A stretch of DNA of 64,000 bases from Boletus sp. NGJ. Taxonomy: Eukaryota > Basidiomycota > Agaricomycetes > Boletales > Boletaceae. The first letter of the stretch is position 1. Every line of letters starts with the position of its first letter. Positions 32,461 through 44,921 of this stretch are shown piece after piece. A model generated the notes under the pieces. It searched no databases. It was not told where the DNA came from and worked only from the letters and a program-made list of their open reading frames with translations. The position numbers were made by a program, and so were the translations under genes. The DNA lies in contig JAGTXK010000141.1 of assembly GCA_019096195.1 (NCBI GenBank), positions 186,001 through 250,000 of the forward strand. The letters run 5' to 3'.

Positions 32461-35400
32461 ATGATCCAGATATGTCGTGCTGAGGACGGCGAGTCTTTTC
32501 AAGTGAGTTATGTTCGTTACCGATAATAGCGCCCGTTGAACGACGTCGTATTACCTAGGTCAGTGCTACCCTGCGGGACATCGAGAGGTGGGACTGAACG
32601 TTGGTTATGAACACCCGGTTTGACTGGTCAGTCACAGGAGAGGTAGTCTCGAGGCTTTCCTCCATCAAGAGGTTGGTGTGGACCAAGATGCTCTACTGGC
32701 GTACCTCTCGGACGGGACACGCTTACGGACCGATAACGTGCGCGAGCTCGTTGGTGCTCAGGACCAGGTGCGTGTAGCCGTCAGCTATCCCTCCGTACCA
32801 CGCGTCCCCACTGTGCTCGTACTCATGCAGGGTTCGACAGACTATCTACGTGTTCAACAAGCACTATCTTGATATCGAACTTCTGGAGGTACTCAGAGTG
32901 CTCCGTGTCGAGCCACCGTTTCAACTTCCCATAGAAGGTGCGCCGCCCTGTTTTCCCATCTCCCTGATCCTACTTCATGACCATGAACAGAAGTCCTTTC
33001 CGCGACGCCGCCATACAAACCCTCCCATCTCGCAGTCCAGTACCTCCGCAGCGCCCACATCTACCTCGACTACGTCACCCACACCCTCGCAACGCTTCAT
33101 CGACAACACGAGGCCGTGCGTATCGCATGCAGCAGTCTCGATCTCAACACGCTCGATATAACGGACGTGTTTGACGGGATTGCTGACACGGCCTCACGGG
33201 ACCTCACGCGCCAAGCGTCCTTGCTCACTTCTGTCGACGCCGACTTGGATGTCATCAATCACGTAGAAGTGCATGTCGAGTTCATGTCCCCGAGCATGCG
33301 CAAGGCGATCGAGGGGGGTGAGAGACCTAGGGTGTTGGGAACATATGTGGCCAGGGATCGAATGAGACTCGTTGCGGATGGGTGTGCACGAATACATAGT
33401 GAGTGGACAATTCGGTGAGCGACGGAAATACGACAAACTCATTCCGTGCGCAGATGATTTACGAACACAATTCTCCGAGTCTGAAAAAGCAGTGGGGAGG
33501 TTGACAGCGGGCGCAGAGGTGGTTCGATCGACGGCGGCCAACATAAAGTAAACTTAAGTCTAGGTGTCATGGTGAAGTGTCGTTGACATTTCATTAGAAT
33601 CATTGACGACGCGGAAGGTTCAGGGAGGAGGTTTCATGACGCTCTGGACAAGGCGTCTGAAATCGCTGCGGCGCTAGAGAGTCCCGCAACGAACCCTGAT
33701 GCGCTCATGCAAGGTAACGTGGTGAGATTGTCTATCGAGTACGTTCTCACCGCCTTGGCAGAGCTCAAGCAGCTTGATGGTGTTCTCAGGCATGAAGTGG
33801 AGGTGATGACGTGTGCCAAGGTACGTCACAACGCACTATTGATGATTTTCGTCGACATGGCTCACGACCGCGTCCAGAACGACTACACCGAACAGTGCAT
33901 CGGGGCGTTGCGTCGCATCAGCACTCTGAACGTGGATCTCGTCCAGTTGCCTTCCACGCTCTCCCAATTGCAAACTAAATTTCGAGCGAAAACCAACTTT
34001 TCACACATACAACGACTACACAATATGTTGTACTCCTATGGTGCTACGGTGATCGAGATTGTACGCCGAAAGGAGTTTGGTGAGGGTCTGGTTGACCGTC
34101 TATCCACTCCTGTCGCTCACCGCCGAACAAGCACGATTCTTTTATCAACGGGCACAATCCATTCTGGAGGTTATGGCAAAACTCTCGTGGGTGAGCGCAT
34201 CCTACTCGCCACGACGTGAAATGACCTTGTCTTGCAGCGCAAATGAGAGAAAACGTCGTCAGGTATACCGCGGAGAAGTACATGGACAACTACCATTCGA
34301 CACTCGGGGTATGGACGATCCCGTGCCCACCATCGATTTTTCCCCCAATGGAGGCAAGGATTCAGCCTATTCGCTCGAGAGAGAAGACGTGGATGGTGAG
34401 CTCAATCATACCCGACGCGTTGCCAGAAAAAGGGATCGTAACCCCGTTGGGACAGCTTTTTTGCAGGTGGTGCACGATTTGGAGGAGTACGCCCGGGCGA
34501 GTTCAGATCCAGCGATCCTCAATTCTGTGCAGGAGTCACGTTTTGCGCTTGAAAAACTCGTACAAAAAATGGACAACCTCGAAGCAGGCTTCGATCGTAT
34601 AGCAGAACGTTCACGTACGTTGCTCATCGTCTTTTTGCTGATTGTCTTTTCATGTGGATATTTGCAGTGCTTTCTGCATCTCGGTTATCAGCGTCTCGAA
34701 GGAAGCGTATGTTGTATTTTTATTTTTTATTGTCGTCACTGCTTTTGACAGCGTCGCTCACGACATCGTAGTCACAGAAGCGGACGAGATGGCTTTCCAA
34801 GAGCTCTCGGAACGACTCCGTGATGCAGAAGAATCTAGATCTCATCTGGAACACACTCTGCAACAGGAACGGATCGCATTCCAAGCAGAGACACACCGAC
34901 TGCACAAGGACGCTGAAAAGGCTGAGTTTTCTGCGCAATCAGAGCGCGAAAAGGTCGATGCACTGGAACGTGAGCTCCATCAAGCCAAGGCCCAGATCGA
35001 GAGCGAGGTGTCCGTGCGACGGATACTCGAGCGTCGGAATGCGGAGCTGGTGCAGGACGTGGAGGGACAACGTCGAGAACGTGTCAATGCGCTGGGCGAT
35101 GCGACGGAGCAAGCGAGGGTGGCGGATGCACTTCGACAGGAGCTTACTCAAGTGCGAGCGCAGGCGGAGGAGGTCAAAGCGCTCGAGGCCAAGAACGCGG
35201 CTAAGGTGAATCAGCTATTGGAAGAACAAACGGCGACGCTGCGGAATCTTGAAGATGTGCGTTCACGCGGGGAAGATTTTGAGAGTCAGATACGGACGGC
35301 AAGGGCGGAGAATGATGAAGTACATCGGATGTTGAAAGAGTCGGATATGGAAAAGGATCGACTGCTGAAGGTACAGGCGACGGAACATGATCGGATGCTC

Positions 35401-37394
35401 CGGGATCATATTGCCGAGGCGGACGGGGATCGCGCTGTGTTGGAGCATCAGTTTTCGGAACTGAGAGCACAACTCGAGGACGCGAATCGTCAGCTGAAGG
35501 AGGCCCATGCCAACGTGGATTTGACCAATGCCGATGCGATGGGATTGCGAGAGGAGCTGCAACGCGTCGAACGCGAGCTGCGCGAAGCGAGGCATGCTGC
35601 ACGGTTGTTGTTAGAGGACGTGGCGACCGGACGGGTCTCGCAGTGCGACATTGAGCAGAGTTTGGAGAACAGTGGGCGCTTGTTGGCGCAAATGCTCGAC
35701 GTCGCGATCGCGTTCCGGAATGCGCATTCCAAGGCGCTATCGATGGTGCGCGCTTATACCACCCACCCGAACGTGAAACAAGGTCAAAGCCAGAGCACTC
35801 ATCCCCATCTTGTGGAATCTGCGTTCTCCCCTCCCTCATCATTGCGTCATGATGTGATTGCGGAAGAACCATCACCGATCGACCCGTCTGATCCTGTCGG
35901 TGCGTTGGAGCTCCTGCGGGCATTTGACCACGACCACTTTTTGGATGCAGTGGCCAAAACGGGGACGGTTATTCGGAAATGGCAGAAGCAGTGTAAAGAA
36001 TACAGGGAGCGGGCCAAGGGAAAGATATCGTTTCGAAATTTTGCCAAGGGGGATCTTGCGCTGTTTCTGCCCACACGAAACTCGGTGTCGAAACCTTGGG
36101 CGGCGTTTAACGGTGCGCATCTTTTTTTCTTTAGTTTGCTCGAAGTCTAAAATCATGTTGTGTGCGCAGTGTCATTTCCTCATTATTTCCTTTTGGCAAC
36201 GGGGCATCTAGCGGAACAGTTGAAGACACGAGAATGGATAGTCGCTCGGATTACATCCATCACCGAGCGCGTGGTCGACCAAAAGGTAAACATTAGTATG
36301 CGTTCCTCTTTCCACGTCTCAATTTTTTTTTTCTATTTTCATAGGATCCGACTAGTAATCCGTATGGCTTGGGTGACGGCATCAAGTACTACATGCTAGA
36401 GGTTGAAGACTGGACGCAATCTAGCCAAGTCAACAAGCGCAGACCCAATTTGAGAAAGGTCTCGGCAGTGTCGGATCCGGAGAGTGAGCGCAAGTCGACG
36501 TTGGTGACGCCGGAGCCACCTCCGATTCCTCCAGGGCCACCTCAGGCCGAGGTTGAAGACTCGTTCAGCGTTACGCAACCGCCCACTTCGCATTTGTTTC
36601 CTACACGCCAACGAGCAAACTCGACACCTTCTGCTGGACCCTCGTCGCTCTCACGTTTGCTCGCCCAGGCGTCTCCCGAACCATCTGAAGAGCCGACGTC
36701 GGTAGTCGTTCCGCCGTCCAAGGTTGAGGCGCCTACACCACCTGCCTCGGACCTCGAGCCCTCTCCTTCACCACAGCCACCGCCACCGCCGCCACCGTCA
36801 TCTTCGTTATCGCGCAGAGGGCTATCGGGTCCGTCACCACCCTCGGTGCCTCCACCTACAGGCCCCACTACGTCACAACCGCGTACATCCTCGCCATTAC
36901 GCCCAGGCTCGCGTGCGTCACGGCTCTCGACGACATCCAAGATCTCTTCGGCACGACCACCTACGTTGGCGACGGTCACGACGTCCCCGGCTACTGTGAA
37001 AGCCGCGGCGACGACAGCGCTGACGGAACCCATGTTCTCCGCGGCCCCGCTCTCGTCCGAACCTGGGTTGCTTGCTGGTCCACCATCACCATCAGAGTCG
37101 CTTTCAGATGGGATGTCGCAGTTGTTGATGAACCGACGGCGGACGGCGTCGCACCATGTTGCGCGAGCGTCGCCTTTGGGATCTGGGTCCGTGTCCGGCA
37201 CTGGTGTAATCCTGGGTGCACTACCACAGCCCCAGGCTCCACTGCCAACAGCATCAAGTACGCTAGCAACGTTTGCGAGCAACTGGGTCGTTCCGTTTGG
37301 GAGACGGAAGAAGGCCGAAACAGTAGCTGTTCCCACGCCGGTCTCCCCGTCGTTCACGGAGACTAGCACGGGCACAGGGAATGGACAAGCGTAA
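32461..37394 (+). CDS. ATG11: Autophagy scaffold protein Atg11
   Basis: Large coiled-coil scaffold for selective autophagy that links cargo receptors to the Atg1 kinase at the vacuole. The N-terminus is built from small exons: MIQICRAEDGESFQ, VSATLRDIERWD, QEVGVDQDALLAYLSDGTRL, then YVFNKHYLDIELLE. A central helical region (ITDVFDGIADTASRDL, YTEQCIGALRRISTLNVDLV) matches the Atg17-like part. One long exon from about 34770 encodes a coiled coil of some 300 residues. The conserved C-terminal Atg11 domain covers IRKWQKQCKEYRERAKGKIS, FRNFAKGDLALFLPTRN, FPHYFLLATGHLAEQLKTRE and GLGDGIKYYMLEVEDW. A Pro/Ser-rich tail of roughly 300 residues follows. More than ten short introns; not every boundary was fixed. 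Confidence 0.88.
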
Positions 37395-39003
37395 TAATTC
37401 TGATGCTTCTTTGGGAAGCGTTCATGGCAAGGCCAAGGAGGTGTTAGCCAGCGAGATGGGCCAAGATGGTCATGAGTAAAACCGATGCTGTGCGTTTGGG
37501 GACGTTGGCGCTGGATCTATCGCTCGATGCTATCGATGATTTACTTTTGTATTTCCATTATGCTCTTTTGTTACTCCTGGCTCTCAACAACCGGATCAAC
37601 ACCTGATAAGAAATGACATTTAGAGACGGCACAAGAGGGAATACCAGAAACAACGTCATCGCCGGCTGACTGGGCGGCGATGTGACTATTCTTGTTGTTT
37701 TGCCACTCGGAGCAAGGATCGAAGCTGAGCGCTGATGCATAATAAGGTACATACTAATCATAGGAACGCAAGTGGTTAATTGGAGCGTGTACTGTACCTG
37801 TGGAGACCCGGCAGTAGGCTTGATATCGCGTTATTCCCGTCTTTTGAAGATGCGGCACCAAGAAGCAAGCTATGGGTCTTATCCGGGAGAGGGCATTGTA
37901 CTGGCAGATGCAGATGTCATTTGCCTCGACATGTAAGTCGAGATCCGACTTGTCGCGCTTCAGCCTCGACTCATTGGATATTCAAGTTCACCTTGCCGCA
38001 AAGAATCTGGTGAAACTGATCTGAATCACTGCCAGCAGTGAACCTTTTTTGTTCCATTACATACACATACATAATGCCATAGTAAGTATGTTATGAGGAG
38101 AACAGAGCTGAGAATTTGACGCGGTCATGATGTTACTCAAAAGACACGTCGACCACCGCGGACCGAACCACTCCGTGGTGAGTAATGGAACGACCGCAGT
38201 TGGTACCATGGCTTATGGACGTACGCTCATAATAATTCAACACATACTTGGTATAACTCATACTCCTTTACCACGCATAGTTTCTGGGATTTCCCAAGTC
38301 AATTTCACTGTCTCATAACCTCCGGGTATGGTTTATGAGGGAGTTGACTGTGAGGGATCCCCGCAAACTTGGGGATTGTGGGGTACGGCATTGACCTCGA
38401 CATGTCACTCCTGTCAAAGGTCGTTGCGGAGATGATCACCGAGGGGTGAACGCGACATATACTGTACAATGCCACGGGTACCTCATCGGACCCGGAAAAA
38501 AAAAGTGTCAGATGGCCATGAAAAATTGTCGGTCGATATCTGTCCACACGAAACTCGGGTTCAACCGTTCAAATCAGCGTTTTGACGAAAACGGTTCATG
38601 CAACGAAAGGGGAAACGGACGAACTAAAGATCCTACCACCTTTTGGACCTATTGTTCAAGATGGGCAATGCATAATGCCAGTGAGCCGGCCCATCAGACT
38701 GCGGAGATGACCCGCTTTTATTCCTGACACCCTCCGAACCCCCCGACCGTATCGGTCCCCACTCTGGTAGCGATGGGAACGTCCTGATATCAGAATTACA
38801 TAGTACCGGGTTCGCACAAGTTCATCACGTCGAGAGGTTCTGCTGTTCCTTGTGTCACGGTCAGATGACGAACACTATACAGGTACGGTACGGCTCTAAA
38901 CGCGTTGACAATCGGGTTTCAGCTCACAGGGACGCGGGGTAATTCAGGAGAAACATCTCAACCTCGAATCGGAGGGGTTGAATAGTTTCCCCGGGCCCGA
39001 GGC
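37395..39003. other. Intergenic region upstream of a sugar transporter
   Basis: About 1.6 kb without a supported gene. The final part is probably the long promoter of the downstream transporter, which would suit a regulated nutrient gene. Frames such as 38446-38727 (+) and 37558-37761 (-) have no motif. Confidence 0.4.
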
Positions 39004-39010
39004 TATAAAA
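39004..39010 (+). promoter_or_regulatory. TATA box of sugar transporter gene
   Basis: TATAAAA in a GC-rich setting, 77 bp before the transporter ATG at 39087 and followed by a C/T-rich tract, the usual layout of a strong regulated fungal promoter. The call is positional. Confidence 0.55.
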
Positions 39011-39086
39011 CGTGCAGATGAGTGCATAGAGTCCTCAACCCCATTCGCCTCCTTTGCTCCTTTCTTGTAACTATTCACGAGACAAC

Positions 39087-41065
39087 ATGGTTCAAGTTGG
39101 CGGTGGTGCTCTTGGTGGACTTTCGGATGTGATGCCGTTGGCGCATCTGGTCGGCTCGAACAGACAGTGGTACAATAACAGGCGGTGGGTATCCTATGTA
39201 GTGATCGTGCTGCCTTGCGCTTCTTTACATGTCGACAGACTGATTCTCCTCAATGCGTGGATCGTCCTCCTGTACGTCAGGCAAAGTCCTCACATGCACA
39301 TCTCATATGATTATTCTAATATTGTAATATCACCTACAGTCTCATTACCTCATCCACCAATGGTTACGACGGCAGTATGATGAACGGTTTGCAGTCTCTC
39401 GGTCAATGGGAGTCTGCTTTCGACAACCCATCTGGTGGGAAGCTTGGTCTGCTCAATGCAATCCAAGTGAGTACGCAAGGCCACAGATCTTCTACGTCTA
39501 CTGACCACACGTACGTAGAATATTGGTGCATTGGCAGGTTATCCTTTTGCCCCCTACGTGTCTGACGGTATTGGTCGCCGTCGGGCCGTGTGGTTTGGTG
39601 CGACTATCATGTTGATTGCTACCGCCATCCAAACTGCTGCACAATCCGTCGGCATGTTCATTGGTGCCCGTTTCTTGATTGGCTTTGGCCTTACTTTTGC
39701 AGGCAAGTTCTATCAAAATTCAGTCATGCAATCTCGTCAGCTGAGGAATAATCGCAGCCAACGCCGCTCCCCTGTTGGTTACTGAAATCTCATACCCTAC
39801 ATACCGCGCCCCTTTAACATCCGTGTACAATTCCCTCTGGTATCTTGGTTCTATCATGTTAGTTTTTTTTTTCCCACGCGATACGGCTCCTCACCGTTCT
39901 CAACCCACGGCGATCCTTATTAGCGCCGCATGGACAACATACGGTACCTTCCAGATAAACAATACATGGGCATGGCGTTTGCCATCACTACTTCAGGGTG
40001 CTCCTTCAATTATACAATTTGTCCTGATTCTGTTTGCACCCGAGTCGCCTCGTTGGCTGATGAACAAGGGACGCGAAGAAGAGGCATTGAACATTCTTGC
40101 CTATTACCACGCTGATGGCGATACGTAAGTGTACACCAAACAAACACTATTTTTACTAACAAATTCACCTCCAGATCAGACCCGCTCGTACAATATGAAT
40201 TCCAAGAAATCAAGGCTGCCCTTGAGTTCGACCGTACGGTCGCTGCGAACGTCGGCTGGAAGTCGCTCATCGCCACCCCTGGAAACCGCAAGCGCATGCG
40301 CATTATCCTCGCCTTAGCTTTCTTCTCCCAATGGTCCGGTAACGGTCTCGTCTCGTACTACTTGAACAAGGTTTTCGACCAGATCGGTATCACCGGCACT
40401 GGCACTCAACTCCTCATCAATGGTATTCTGCAGATATGGAACTTGTGCTGGGCCGTGTTCGCGGCTTTCATGGTCAACCGTCTGGGTCGTCGCCTCCTCT
40501 TCCTGCTTTCCGCCGCTTTCATGACCTTGTTCTACATGGCGCAAGCGATTTGCTTCTCCGAGTATGCTCAGCATGGATCCGCTGGGGCTGGACATGCCGT
40601 CATTGCATTCATCTTCCTCTTCTACGCTGCATATGACATTGCGTTCACTCCCCTCATTGTCTCGTACACGGTTGAGATCTTGCCGTACCACCTCCGTGCC
40701 AAAGGGTTCAATCTGTTCAACTTTGTTATTTCCGTCGCCCTTATCTTTAACCAGTACGTCAACCCGATCGCACTGGAAGCCCTTGGATGGAAGTACTATG
40801 TAAGTCGCGTTCAAATGTGTACGTACATATCAGACACACCGTACTGATAAGTCCGTTTCCGACCGTCTAGCTCGTGTACGTCTGCTGGCTCGCTTGCGAA
40901 TTCGTCTTTTTGTGGTTCTTCGTCGTGGAGACCAAGAACCGGACGCTGGAAGAGACGGCGGCGTTGTTCGATGGCGAGGATGCTATCGAGAAAATCGCGC
41001 ACCGGGCCGAGGCGCACGAAGTGCATGAAGATGACGTGCCCGAGAAGTTTCCACAAAGTGCATGA
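39087..41065 (+). CDS. MFS sugar transporter (lactose permease/hexose type), copy 1
   Basis: Proton-coupled or facilitative sugar importer of the plasma membrane with 12 predicted helices. Family motifs are present across about nine exons: YDGSMMNGLQSL in helix 1, DGIGRRRAVW between helices 2 and 3, GARFLIGFGLTFAG, LVTEISYPTYRAPLTS, PESPRWLMNKGREEEAL (PESPR), FSQWSGNGLVSYYL, VNRLGRRLLFL, and VETKNRTLEETAALFDGEDA (PETK-like VETK) near the end. QWSGNG in helix 7 places it with lactose/cellobiose-type permeases rather than the QQxxG hexose carriers. Some 70 percent or more of its residues look identical to copy 2 at 53838-55816. Substrate cannot be told from sequence. Confidence 0.92.
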
Positions 41066-42856
41066 TAGCCCTTGCGTCTTTCTCTCCCTTCTTGCCACTC
41101 TTTGGACCGCGATTTTTCATTTCTCTATATTTGTTTGTTAGTTTGTTTTCTTCCTCTGGGTTATTGTAGCATCGGTTATTAGTAAACAAGCACCCACCTC
41201 CTTGACGTGCCTTTCAACACACATATTGTGTACGATACATTTGACGATATTATTGACGACACCACATTCCATCCGATTGCACGTCATGAAATCGTCCACA
41301 TGTAGCCACACATCATTTTCCGACACAACGATTCCCCGACCGGTCCCCACGGCGGGCTGAGACCCAGAGATATGAAGGAAGTCGGACGGTCATTTCAACA
41401 GCTTATCTACCTATCACATTGGAAAGCCGATACCCTCGGACGGGTGTCCATGCCATCATCGACAAAGGGGAGACCCGCATGCATGCATGTGGGTCCTTAC
41501 TCTGGACCAAACCTTGTGACGCGGTGGATGACGGTCGCATGACACGTTTCTCCGAGTTGTTTCCCGACTTTCTTTCGTTTCTTCTCGATTCAGTAGGTCT
41601 CCTGACGCGTTTTCTCAAAGATAGCGTTCGACATGCCTGGAACAAGGTTGCCACATTGTGTGTCATAAGGGGCGCAACGGTTAGGGGGGTTGAAGGCGGG
41701 CCGAAACGACACGGGCTTGACGGGGAAACGTGGAAACGACGGTCACAAGCATGCGATGACCAGACTTGAACTGGACCCTCTACACGCGGCAAAAAAAGAA
41801 AAAGAAAAAGAAAAAGGTATCGGACTCGCGTTCCACCGCCCGGCGCGCGCAAGCTCAAGGCTTGACAGCCTGGATTAAAAATAAAATAAAAAACAAAAGA
41901 AGCTACGACACTCACCAGGCTTTCTTGAATGAAATGGAAACTCGGCTTACAGTATAGGTTTTAGTAATACCCCGGACAACCCTCTCTCTCTCACCGGCCA
42001 GCCGTCTGACCCCATGTCACTTTAGCCTCTTTCCCTAGTCTTAACCCCTGAGAAGAGGCACTCGAAGAAAGGAAGGGCCCCGGAGTTAGTATTAATCTTC
42101 ATGATCCCGCACAGCCACGGTCATAGGAAAAGCCCATCCATCCAGTGGCCATACTATAAGCATCGCAACGACCCGGCGGCGTATGCAGCAAGCGTTCAAG
42201 CCGTGCGGACGGGCCAGAGTTAGATCAACCTGACATCCCCAACCTCCCAATAATCCCCGAAAAGATTAAGTCAATGTAGTATATGGACAGACCTACTGTG
42301 ACAATGGGGGAAAAGATGAGAAAAAGGGAGAGGGAATGAATGGAAGCAGTATCAAATGCCTCGCAAGGAAAAAAAAAAAAGAAAAACAATGGCTACGAAA
42401 ATGACAAGAAAAGAAAAAGAAAAAACGACGTGAGCAAGGATCCACTGCTGCCACTGGAAGGAACCGGTACATATGGAGAGGAAAGGCCAAGAAGCGCCGA
42501 TGGTCTCCACCCAAGTGGGAGATTTAACGAGAGGACTGTTTTGTTTACGGAGAGGATCATGTCCAAAGTGAAGGAATAGATACGTAGGGATTGTGATGTG
42601 GTGATCGCTCTCCTTTGCAAATGGTCCATCATTACCCCACCCTCGCCTTCAATCATTGCTCCATCATGTTGGTTCGTTCCGGGAGCCCCGACAAAGAGGG
42701 TTAGTGCGAGGCCAGTCGTCATTCCCATCATTATAAACCATCGCTTCAGCAAGATATAGCCAGCCATGACCGAGATAACCGAAAAGAAATACAATTAAAG
42801 AAGAGAAAATAAACATGGAACTGGATCAAGAAAGATGAAGGAAGGCTCCACCTGAC
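41066..42856. other. Intergenic region, no supported gene
   Basis: About 1.8 kb between the convergent ends of the transporter and the PP1 gene. It contains A-rich tracts at 41790-41816 and 42369-42425. Open frames here (41403-41915 -, 42393-42794 -) are low-complexity or lack motifs. Confidence 0.45.
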
Positions 42857-44443
<1,587 letters not shown>

Positions 44444-44921
44444 GTTGTGAAGTCGTTCTTCGATGGTTCAGACGTTGGCGTGAAGGAGCGAGGTACGAAT
44501 GTTGGTGGAAAAAACCAGTGGTAACGGACACACAGTAACGTTGACCCTTTACGGCTGCGCTACGGTGAATTTTGGCGAGATTGTGGGTGTGTAGATAGGG
44601 AGAGGAGAACGCTTGGGGCAATGGCTTTCGTCGGATGCTAGGACCAGGAAGAAGAGGAAAAAAGTCGAGAAAGAAAATCGATGAGGGTACGGATACAAGA
44701 TAACGGAGGGGCTCGTTTGATGCGACGATGGCGAAGGCAAAAACCGAACGTGGAATACAGCAAAAACCGTGGGAAATATAAATGACGCTTTTAATTTTCT
44801 ATCCACGGACACACAATTGAGGTGGATACAGACATGCAACAAAGAGTGTACAAGACGGAATGAGTGCAGTAATGCGACTGTCCAGTATGAGTGCGAGACG
44901 AATATCTGAAGGATAACACTA
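44444..44921. other. PP1 upstream region
   Basis: About 480 bp between the PP1 start and the 3' end of the next minus-strand gene. It must hold the PP1 promoter and the neighbour's 3' UTR; no specific element stands out. Confidence 0.4.

Noticed and set aside
36542-37375. Minus-strand open frame of 277 codons
   Set aside because: Shadow of the Pro/Ser-rich Atg11 tail on the other strand; GC-rich codons keep several frames open.
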